64,000 nucleotides of DNA from Agarophyton chilense (taxonomy: Eukaryota > Rhodophyta > Florideophyceae > Gracilariales > Gracilariaceae), in NCBI GenBank assembly GCA_030374765.1, contig JARGXX010000088.1, positions 2,232,001 through 2,296,000 of the forward strand. Direction: 5' to 3'. The notes below the pieces were generated by a model. The model was not told the origin of the DNA, did no database searches, and saw only the letters and a program-made list of their open reading frames with translations. The position numbers were made by a program, and so were the translations under genes. The first letter of the stretch is position 1. The number at the start of each line of letters is the position of its first letter. This document shows, in pieces, positions 55,101 through 62,326 of this stretch.

Positions 55101-57487
55101 ATGGGAGCAGCGATTCGCGCTGACAAGAGCGATGCTAGCGCAAAAGCATGATTTCGTAACTCGATAGTCGGTGTGGCTGTAGATATATTATTGTCTGGAC
55201 CTTCACCATGGCTCTTTCGGGAAAACGTTGGGTGAACGGGAGTAGTCTGCCTTTCCACGTGACTCAAAGGCACACCTGCCTTGCGTGAGTTGAGTCGGAA
55301 TTGAGCGATTGAGACTAGTGCTGCTCTTGTGTTCCACCGACTCCGCACGATTGCCATGAGATGTTCATAAGACGTTTCCGAAAGCTGAGAGATAAAGATG
55401 GCCAACCGACGAAGGCCAGCCCTAATACTTACACCGTCGTGCTTCGAGGTTGCAGGTATCCGTTCAAGGATAAGCCTTTCAATTTCACGAGCGCTTTTCT
55501 GGTCTCCAGCATCGTTCAGAGCCATGTAGGAACGCAGAATGGCGTCTGGTAGCCATGAATGCTTTAGCATGCGCGTTTCCAACACGTCGTTCATCGTTAC
55601 TGGTTCAATAGATGATCGAGGTCTCCCGCGCCCGAGAGCTTCTCCATTAGACTCTTTATGTTCCCCCCAGTCCATTAAAACGTTTATTTCCTCATTAGGT
55701 TCAGAACTTGGACTTGGCCTTGAATACGATGGAGTTGCATTCGTGAAAAGTTCGTAAACCTGAGCAAGAGCAGCCTTTCTCACCTGCGGCTTCCGGTCAC
55801 AAAGACGCAAAGCCAATACCTGTAGCAAGGATTCGCTCGCGCGATGAATGCACTTGCCAATGGACTCTACAGCAATACACCTGACATGGTCATCCTTGTC
55901 AATTGCTCTGTCCTTCAGCATGGTGTCAAAAGTTTCTGCATGCTTGGGGTGCGCCACAAGCAGGGGACCAAGAGCAACGGCAATCTCCGCGCGAATCTCG
56001 GCGTTGACATCGCGCTGCCGGTTTAGAAACTCGGCGAACAACGATGGATAAGACTCTATAACATCCACCCTGGACGTGAAAAGTGCGGCAAGTATTTGTA
56101 CGCTCGCAAGCCGAATCGATTCATCAGACGACGCTATGAGATTTTCTAAGCTAGGAATGACATAAATGAGCACGTCCGGGGCAATTTTGTTGATAGAAAC
56201 GAAAAGCTGGGCAATGTGTTGGTGATGCTCCGAGAGCTCCGGTTGGGAAGACGCATCATCGTCATCAAGACGTCGTTTGGCAGGACTTCGTCGCCGAGTT
56301 GAATGTTTCTTGTCTGGGGTGCCAAGGCCCTTAACAGTTTTCAAACAGCGCAGCGATTCATTCAGCAAGCTGCACAGAGGCAGCTGCACACACGCGCGCG
56401 CTCCGTGAAGCACTGTCTCCGCCAGACTAACTGCGGCCGAAGAATACTGCAGCTGAGGCACGAGCGGTGCTAACATGGCATCCAGCACCTCCCTTTTCAA
56501 ATGCTCTGCCTCTTCAAGAAGCGAGATGAGAATGTCGGCGAGGTATTGTCTCGATTTTTCGGACTGATGAGCGCGAACAATGGCGTAGAAGCAGGCGAAA
56601 ATGTCGCACACAAACTGGTCATCGTCACAAAATATAACAAAGGTCTTGACGGTGGCCAGTTGCTCCAGCAGCGAAAAGCGAAACGGCTCAAACACATCGT
56701 TTGCGCAGGCCATGACGGTAAGCTGTTCGATAAAAAGGGAGCTGAGGTGATCTAGTTTGCGCTGGGACACAGGTGGGTCTGGGGCGCAGATTCGCAGCAG
56801 TTCGGCCATGCAGCAGGCGGTGAAGAGCTTAACGCAGTGATGGGGATGGGTAAGAAAGCGCTCGGTGGTGAGAGCGTCAGCCAGGGCGTGTAAATCGTCT
56901 TGGTCAGTGAGGCGTCTCTCTGGCAATCTCTTGGAGTCACCCGGCGTATGCTCAGCAGCCTCGACGAGGTTAACGACTGTCTGAAGACGCGCAAGTAGCC
57001 AGCGCAGACTGGCAACAAGCTGCTCATCGGGGAGTTGGACGGTGCGATGTGCCCAAGCGGCGGTGAGCGCGACGCGGTCGGGCTGCTGTTGGTGCAGCGG
57101 TGACGCGGGGTCAGAAGCGAGTTGCGAGAACGGATCAGTGGTTGAAGAAGAGAGCGGAGGGGGGGTGTCACTACTGTCGGGGGCGCGTCTGGCGGCGGCG
57201 ACGTGATGTGCGGCTATTCTGTCAAAGTGGGCGCGCCTTCGCGGGAGGTCGCGCACACATCGCGCCGAGTGGCGGAACGAAGCGCGGCGGAGACGGCGCG
57301 GCGGGGTGGCATCGGGTGCCGGCGCGGCTGCGCGTGGGCGCGGCATGCGGCATGCGGCGGATGCTTGCAGCTCGCGGGGGGGAACGAAGTCGAGGGGCGA
57401 CGCCGAGCGGAAGGCGTTAGGCGGAAGCGGCGAGGGGGTGTGGGCCGAACTGGAAATAAGGGTTGGACTGCTCCTTGGAGGATACAT
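52133..57487 (-). CDS. PDS5: Cohesin-associated protein Pds5
   Basis: Pds5 binds cohesin and controls both cohesion maintenance and release. The product is 1784 residues from ATG 57487; a second in-frame ATG at 57346 would give 1737. After a disordered Pro/Arg/Ala-rich N-terminus come HEAT-repeat blocks characteristic of the family: LFTACCMAELLRICAPDPP near 225, LLEQLATVKTFVI near 265, AEFLNRQRDVNAEIRAEIA near 470 and LCDRKPQVRKAALAQVYELF near 545. Helical repeats continue to about 1450. The tail (about 1500-1784) is basic and charged with three spaced TPLR/TPVR phrases and ends RRSARNRRL. The tail resembles the basic C-termini of plant and animal Pds5. No introns. Confidence 0.87.
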   Translation of the reverse strand: MYPPRSSPTLISSSAHTPSPLPPNAFRSASPLDFVPPRELQASAACRMPRPRAAAPAPDATPPRRLRRASFRHSARCVRDLPRRRAHFDRIAAHHVAAARRAPDSSDTPPPLSSSTTDPFSQLASDPASPLHQQQPDRVALTAAWAHRTVQLPDEQLVASLRWLLARLQTVVNLVEAAEHTPGDSKRLPERRLTDQDDLHALADALTTERFLTHPHHCVKLFTACCMAELLRICAPDPPVSQRKLDHLSSLFIEQLTVMACANDVFEPFRFSLLEQLATVKTFVIFCDDDQFVCDIFACFYAIVRAHQSEKSRQYLADILISLLEEAEHLKREVLDAMLAPLVPQLQYSSAAVSLAETVLHGARACVQLPLCSLLNESLRCLKTVKGLGTPDKKHSTRRRSPAKRRLDDDDASSQPELSEHHQHIAQLFVSINKIAPDVLIYVIPSLENLIASSDESIRLASVQILAALFTSRVDVIESYPSLFAEFLNRQRDVNAEIRAEIAVALGPLLVAHPKHAETFDTMLKDRAIDKDDHVRCIAVESIGKCIHRASESLLQVLALRLCDRKPQVRKAALAQVYELFTNATPSYSRPSPSSEPNEEINVLMDWGEHKESNGEALGRGRPRSSIEPVTMNDVLETRMLKHSWLPDAILRSYMALNDAGDQKSAREIERLILERIPATSKHDGVSIRAGLRRLAIFISQLSETSYEHLMAIVRSRWNTRAALVSIAQFRLNSRKAGVPLSHVERQTTPVHPTFSRKSHGEGPDNNISTATPTIELRNHAFALASLLSARIAAPITLEYCQKYCMSFATAADLKVFEKILKAVHPLSTCVEVADARQDVVSRLGSKTVEGVFFTEHVFPICCTGVFSGSYFAAACDIAKRESFIPSVDCEEDGSMTQMVTESGKRILPGILRFLEIVGTDCSEVLGFKVDEIRSLIDVELGASDSSADVILCGMRQVCRLPAQSCHEAGNDELLAKLKKHMMTDTLIRPDRGGKLSKWGCRAYIHLNKNDSDAIRKLGKDLAAKLDAFTGKVEAIVAPVASLSQLAKHAPTSFKSCALECFDFSRALLSGTMNGVIHSAQDADDENETLTADLQEMKKTLSENHIFGPETGLLAAEMLDRRSLCTAELVQRAVKLLVYTLAFQDDEESIAVIDILMRICDDTQGDVFSIANQTKEETPDDDIEIQSQSETNVVKKDDDEELPKHVLDASPSLKAVFAVCRLYAGRGILYLSRQARFFRKITPHVFISTLLLAQDPSSTVRLSFAKSVFNSILRKRLQLRWSVALALMAVEPVMENLSQARMLLTAIFRRRRRLYNHARQTGKSANLQLLPESAVPELIWVLAHFPGVQIDQEAGFIESQKCLELFLDRLLESNEHAGILNEYIECLSIAQVASDRDDNQGTEYVIELSRIAGGILRKKQSGRKWNLSDYPGRVALPMDMFKTVDSRMKATDVMRPSLVELARKLDDKDVVESTRNTPGNLISDVKASSVPSTGRSKRRRSRVSKSKPDGNEKKLFDRLAKVDDSDMDVDKAEVPEGMKKTKEATPLRSLRGRKRSSEEVDSRQAEANTSTAKQRTGDKERKDGGKEKEITPLRISKRGSRGIKQNSEELDGQLVEYTRLAEEQRAGNMKNVTPVRISKSRSRGRKRGSAEMDDALSDIAELADVQDVADAVDEEEKSEKRRRKVREKLGAAMLSPGEHTKNEIDAVAKNMNGDEEQEDLRESSEKNEDGTNGNARETKGDESDGRVQRVSTRKRGRKGVKSKTSVNRKQAQVVVRRSARNRRL

Positions 57488-57675
57488 GCATGCTGTGCAG
57501 TGGTGGATACAGTGGCAGCGTGAGTTTTGGCGCGAGTTTCGCTTCCGCCTGGCACAGGTTGCATCAAATGCATGAAATGCAAGTGCGATGGGAAAAAGAC
57601 GCGCTTTTGTTTCAGAAAAGGCTACAGAAATACGGGCAAAGAAAAGGGCTCTCTCTAACTAAATACCTTCTTACT

Positions 57676-58431
57676 TCATCGCTCCGACGTCATGAGCTCC
57701 TGAAAGTAGCGGTCGTTGTTGGCTTCGTTGAGGTCAGACTCGTCCACCTTCTGGCGCGCAGCGAAACGGTCGCCCCACCCGCCGACGCCAATGCGGCTTC
57801 TCACGTCCTCAATCTTCCTCAATGTCGCCTCTTTGATGCGCGCAACATGCCTCTCCCTGTCGGTCGGCGTGGCGTCCGTGCCGCGCGCTGCGCGCGGCGC
57901 GCGAGCGCGGCGTGCGCGTCGCCCCCCCTCGTCGTCCTCCGACGACGCTTTCTCGTCCTTCCTAACGGCGTGCCACAGCGAAATGGCCTTAATGGCGTCG
58001 AAAACGGCGCCCTTCTCCCTATCGCGCTCCTGCGCGTGCGCAGCCACAGCATGCTTCGGCGCGTGTGGTGCGCGCGGCGCGTGCGGCGCGCGCGGTGAGC
58101 GCGACGCCTTGGCAGATGTGCTTGCGGCGAGTTTTGCGGCGGCGGTGGCCTTCGAGGACAGTCTCTTGACGGCGATAGTGCCGGACACGCGCACCTTTCT
58201 GACGCGGCGCTCGGCGGCCTTCTTGGCTGCCCTGGCGCGCTGGTGCGCGCGAGGCGCGGCGGTGGTGGCGGTGGAGTAGAAGCTGACGAGGGTGTCGGTG
58301 TTTTCGCGCACGGCTGGATGCGCCACTGCGCGCGGCACCTTGCCGGCGGCGCGCTGCTCGCGCAGACGGGCGATGGCCTCCCTCTCGGCGCGTGTGAGCA
58401 CGCCGCCGCGCGCAGTGAAGCAGCACGTCAT
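57676..58431 (-). CDS. Unknown basic Ala/Arg-rich protein
   Basis: From ATG 58431 the frame gives 251 residues. The frame continues up to 58623, but only from a GTG and through a tandem repeat, so the ATG is preferred. Residues 1-60 (MTCCFTARGGVLTRAEREAIARL...) and the last 60 (HVARIKEATLRKIEDVRSR, GGWGDRFAARQKVDESDLN) look like real structured segments. The middle is Ala/Arg/Pro-rich with an APHAPRAPHAPK repeat. No family is recognised; nuclear or RNA-binding roles are only suggested by the charge. Competing frames on the plus strand are compositional shadows. Confidence 0.55.
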   Translation of the reverse strand: MTCCFTARGGVLTRAEREAIARLREQRAAGKVPRAVAHPAVRENTDTLVSFYSTATTAAPRAHQRARAAKKAAERRVRKVRVSGTIAVKRLSSKATAAAKLAASTSAKASRSPRAPHAPRAPHAPKHAVAAHAQERDREKGAVFDAIKAISLWHAVRKDEKASSEDDEGGRRARRARAPRAARGTDATPTDRERHVARIKEATLRKIEDVRSRIGVGGWGDRFAARQKVDESDLNEANNDRYFQELMTSER

Positions 58432-58945
58432 TGCGAGCGGGGCGCGGGAGGGCGGGGCGCGGGAGGGCGTGGGCAGTGAGGGCGGATGGCAGCACCACGC
58501 AGGTGATGGGCGGCAGCGAGGTGGGGAGCAGAAGAAAGCGGCGGTAGCGAGAGGCGGTAGCGAGAGGCGGTAGCGAGAGGCGGTAGTGAGAAGCGGTTGT
58601 GAGAAGCGGTTGTGAGAAGACACTGAAGCGAGATGCTGTAGCGGGAGTGAGCTAGAGCTACGGAGACGGCGGAGAAGTCAAAGGCAGTGGCGACGGGACG
58701 GGGGGCGGTGGGCAGCTTCGGCAGCACACGTTTAAACGCGCGCGGCATCGCACAGACAAACGTTACGAAGTGCGAGGCGCCACGTGACACGGCGCGCGCG
58801 CGCGGCGGCGGCGGCGGCGGCACGCGGCATGCCGTAACGGGCGGCGCACCTGCGCGGCGCGCGTGATCCGCGTGACGTGATTCACATTTGTAACGCGCCA
58901 CCACATGGGGCGGTGCATCGCACGATCTCCGCCCGCCGTGATGCA
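58432..58945. other. GC-rich gap with simple repeats
   Basis: This 514-bp gap lies between the PRP6 stop and the start of the basic-protein gene, both on the reverse strand. It holds a 13-bp minisatellite (58540-58617) and a CG/CGG run (about 58791-58821). It probably contains the PRP6 3' end and the downstream gene's promoter. No further gene is seen. Confidence 0.5.
58540..58617 (+). repeat. 13-bp minisatellite, six copies
   Basis: The unit GGCGGTAGCGAGA is repeated six times head to tail. The first three copies are identical, the fourth has one change, and the last two share further changes (AGCGGTTGTGAGA). The gradient suggests stepwise duplication. Confidence 0.85.
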
Positions 58946-61708
58946 TCACCGCCATGAGAGCGCGGCTGTGGCCGCCATGTCGTCTGCGACGGCGCGCAGC
59001 ACGTCGACGACGCCCAGACGCTCATTGCCGGGGCGCTTGGCGACGGCGATCCAGCGTGCGCCGCGCGCGGGCTCGGCGGCCACAGCCGCGCGCTCCACCG
59101 CGCGGATGCCTTCTTCATTGCCGTCGCCGCCGTCGCCGTCGCCGCCGTTGCCGCCGCATTCGCGCTCCAGCCGCAGCCAAGCGGCCCAGGCGTCTCCGTC
59201 GCGGCCGTCGGCGCGCACGGCGCGGCGCAGCAGCGCGCGCGCGCGCGACACATCGCCGCCGCGGCGACGACGCTCGGCGACGGCCGCCAGCACCGTCGCG
59301 TGCTCGCCGCTGGCGCGCAGCGCGAGCGCGCCGCGTGTTGCAGCCGACGCGTCGGGCTCCAGCTCCACGCCCAGCGCCCACAGAGCGCCCGAGTGAGCGT
59401 GTTTCTGCAATGCGCGCGCCAGCATGGCGCGCGCGCGCGTCGCGCCGTCCTCGTCGCCGCGACGCGCCTCGAGCAGCACGCTCTCGCGCCACGCCATCTC
59501 ACTGCCATTGCGCGTGTCGCTTAGCTTGCTTCGCGCACGCTCCAGGATGGCGCGCGCCTTGGCCACGCGCCCGCAGCCCTCTTCCCACCGCGCGTATCCG
59601 ATCCACACCGCTGCCGCCCCCGCGCATTCCTTCACCGCCGCGCGGTACACTTCGCCCGCGTCCCCCCCCCGTCGTTCGTGCCACTGCGCCAGCATCAACC
59701 ACAGCTTCTCCGCATTTGCGTGCGCCCGCAGTCCCGCCTCCAGCAGCTGTCGCTCCGCTTCCGCGTCCTCAATTTGCCGCTCAACCAGTGCGCTCTTCAT
59801 AAATACTCGAGCGGACGCCCGTTCGCTTCCGACGCCCCCTCTTCCTGCCCCTTCTCTGCCTTGTCGCAGCATCTCCCGAGCCTTGCGCAGCTCGCCGCTC
59901 TCCGTTTCGATCTTCGCCGCTGCAAGCCAGATCTCTTCGTGTTCTCCGTTCTTCGCAAGCGCTTCTCGCAGCACTGCCCGCCCTGCCTCCGCACCTTCTG
60001 CCTTCCACCTATCTTTTGCGAGCATCAGCCATAGCGTTACTGTTCCACCGCAACTGGCTATGCCGCGTCGTAGCACCTCCTGCGCGCGCCCAAGCTCACC
60101 TCCCCTCCGTTCAAAGTCTGCAAACGTCGCCCAGACATCTTCTCGATCAGAAAATGTCTCGCTCAACTGTTCATAGATCGCTCGTGCCACTTCCCGGTGA
60201 CCCTTGGCCTCCATTTCGCTGGCGTCTTCGAACCAACGTTCGTCGCGTTCCCGTTCTCCTACACCTATTCCAATCGCACTTTCCACAATCGCGTGCACAG
60301 TGCCGGCATACCCGCCCGCCTCCATTGCGATTGCTTCTTCGATCCATCTTTCCCGCGAACTCTCCACGCATTTGGCGCCCTCCCGCATGATCCTCACCAT
60401 CTCCTCCGTTTTCTTGTCATGTTCTACTTCTTCTAGCTGTGCAGCTGTGATCCAAACCACTGCGTGCCCAGGTACCACCCTCTGTGCTTGCTTCAGAACC
60501 GATCTTGCCCGCTCATAACTCTCTAGGCGCGCCAGTGCAATCCACATATCTACCTCCTGGGGTACGCTTTCAACAGCCTTGCGAAGCAGCATGCGCGCTC
60601 CAACCGGATCTTCCAGTTCGATGGCAGCTTTCCACACTTCTACCCCCTTCGGAATCACCTCCAACGCTTTTCGCAATACCCGCTTCTTCGCTGACGCGTC
60701 GACCTCCAGCGCCGCTGCTTGCAGCCAAATCTTGCTCGACTTTGGCACGTTCTTCACTGCCCTCGCCAAAATACGACCGGCGATCTTTCGGTCTTGATGC
60801 ATGCGTGCCGCCTCAACCCACACGTCCTCATCCTTCGGGCAGTGCCGACACCCCTCGAGGATCTTCTGGCGCGCTACCGATATTTCTCCCAGCGTCTCCT
60901 CCAGACGTGCTGCCGCAATCCATCCCGGTGCGTGTGTGGAGTTCGTCTGCGTGATGCTCTCAAGCAGACGCCTTGCTCTCTTCACATCGCCTATTTCCGA
61001 CTTGGAAGTTAGTTTCATTCCTGAAAGCTGCGACAGGTAGTTGTCCGCATCCACTGTGGCTTTTTCAGTCACGCTATTCCCAGCGCGATCGAGGTTCTGT
61101 CCCAGTACACCCGTTCTTCCCTGTCCAATGGCTGCAAGATCGGTGGTAGCATCTTCTTCACCGTCGGAATCGGTGGCAACATAACCCACTTTTCGCTGAG
61201 CGCTCGTCAAAACAGAGTCTGGAACTGGTGTGAAACTTTCAAATTTCTGTTTCTTGATTGATCTGTCGCCGATGTCCGGAATGGATGCCCATGCATCGTT
61301 TGAGATATTCTTTAAGTCGGCCTTGAGGTCCGCAAATTGCTGCCTTACGGTCGGATTGGCGTCACGATATTTTTTCAACTCTTCTTGCAATTTCTCCTCG
61401 CGTTGTTTCTGGCGACGTGATTTCATTCTCTGTTCTACCTGAGCATAAATCTCATCGGCTTCGGCGTCATCCTCTTCATAGACTGCATCTGCAAACACTG
61501 CCACGTCATTGTCATCAAGCGCTCGTGTGTCCGTTGGATTGTAGTCGTCCTCTTCATCATCGGCGGGTACGTCTTCAGAGCGCTCAAGACGTCGTCGCTT
61601 TAACGCAGAGATGAAACCCGCAGCCGACGTTTCACGGCGAGCATCGCCCAATAAACGCCTCGGAACTGGTGGTCGCTTATTCGAGGCTGTTGGAACTGCT
61701 GGTTTCAT
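58946..61708 (-). CDS. PRP6: Pre-mRNA-splicing factor Prp6 (U5 snRNP)
   Basis: Prp6 (PRPF6) bridges U5 and U4/U6 in the tri-snRNP and acts in the nucleus. The product has 920 residues, against about 900-940 in yeast and human, starting at ATG 61708. The N-terminal PRP1 domain is clear: PRRLLGDARRETSAAGF near 15, then EADEIYAQVEQRMKSRRQK near 85, FADLKADLKNISNDAWASIP near 125 and PDIGDRS. From about residue 240 to the end come many HAT repeats (W-x-x-AA-x-LE patterns such as APGWIAAARLEE and KIWLQAAALE). The last third is much more GC-rich and Ala/Arg-rich than the rest. One exon. A spliceosome factor in an almost intron-free region fits a genome with few but persisting introns. Confidence 0.94.
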   Translation of the reverse strand: MKPAVPTASNKRPPVPRRLLGDARRETSAAGFISALKRRRLERSEDVPADDEEDDYNPTDTRALDDNDVAVFADAVYEEDDAEADEIYAQVEQRMKSRRQKQREEKLQEELKKYRDANPTVRQQFADLKADLKNISNDAWASIPDIGDRSIKKQKFESFTPVPDSVLTSAQRKVGYVATDSDGEEDATTDLAAIGQGRTGVLGQNLDRAGNSVTEKATVDADNYLSQLSGMKLTSKSEIGDVKRARRLLESITQTNSTHAPGWIAAARLEETLGEISVARQKILEGCRHCPKDEDVWVEAARMHQDRKIAGRILARAVKNVPKSSKIWLQAAALEVDASAKKRVLRKALEVIPKGVEVWKAAIELEDPVGARMLLRKAVESVPQEVDMWIALARLESYERARSVLKQAQRVVPGHAVVWITAAQLEEVEHDKKTEEMVRIMREGAKCVESSRERWIEEAIAMEAGGYAGTVHAIVESAIGIGVGERERDERWFEDASEMEAKGHREVARAIYEQLSETFSDREDVWATFADFERRGGELGRAQEVLRRGIASCGGTVTLWLMLAKDRWKAEGAEAGRAVLREALAKNGEHEEIWLAAAKIETESGELRKAREMLRQGREGAGRGGVGSERASARVFMKSALVERQIEDAEAERQLLEAGLRAHANAEKLWLMLAQWHERRGGDAGEVYRAAVKECAGAAAVWIGYARWEEGCGRVAKARAILERARSKLSDTRNGSEMAWRESVLLEARRGDEDGATRARAMLARALQKHAHSGALWALGVELEPDASAATRGALALRASGEHATVLAAVAERRRRGGDVSRARALLRRAVRADGRDGDAWAAWLRLERECGGNGGDGDGGDGNEEGIRAVERAAVAAEPARGARWIAVAKRPGNERLGVVDVLRAVADDMAATAALSWR

Positions 61709-62326
61709 GAAGGAAGTAGATTGTCGGCGGTTACAAAGCCTCTTTTCTGTTAGTAAAGCGAGGGTATCTATACAAGAGATTTGTGCTCTTCAGTTCAAGT
61801 TCTTGCACTTACGTCGAAGGAAGCGGAAGCTTTCGTCTAGTCCAGTTCTCGGCCAGGGTGGAGGGTGGGATCAAAAGCGAGTTTCCTCACAGAAGAGTGA
61901 AGGTTTACTGCCTCTGCAAGCAAGGTGAGGGCTATAAACTTCTGCATTCCATCGCCTTCCGCTCTGTTCTCCTAAAGTCGGCCCTTGTGCACCGTGTGCT
62001 GTATGTTGGTTCAAAACGAAAAAGTATATTTCGTTTTCAAAATTTTAGGATCATCGTTTCTTCTGAGTCGGGTTCCTTTCGGGTTTGTTTCGCAACCGCA
62101 AATCTCTATTGGGAGGTTGTTCATTACCATAGCGACAGCATCAATTTTGGCTTCTTGTTATAAAGTTGAAAACTTCGTGAGCGACAGGGGTGTTCATTCG
62201 ATGGCAATTTGACTTCTATTAAGCCAGGACAATACCAACCGCTTCATAGCATACTGTGCAAGTCATGCATGTGGACTGATTTTCTGTTTAGAAGTACCAC
62301 TAGAAAGTCTCTGTCGGTTGAAGGAG
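61709..62326. promoter_or_regulatory. Divergent promoter region, PRP6 / RAD17
   Basis: The 618-bp gap lies between divergent start codons. It has only short frames and no clear TATA box at either expected distance (TATAAAG at 62159-62165 lies about 165 bp above the RAD17 start and could serve it). Both promoters must lie here. Confidence 0.5.

Larger units (their letters stand above)
57100..59800. other. GC-rich, CG-dinucleotide-rich island
   Basis: Over about 2.7 kb the sequence becomes strikingly rich in G, C and CGCG runs compared with both sides. It covers the 5' end of PDS5, the 251-residue basic-protein gene and the last third of PRP6. Encoded proteins turn Ala/Arg-rich here. The boundaries are by eye. 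Confidence 0.7.

Noticed and set aside
57203-58573. Several Ala/Arg-rich frames on the plus strand in the GC island
   Set aside because: High GC removes stop codons in all frames. They have no structured segments, unlike the reverse frames of PDS5 and the basic protein.
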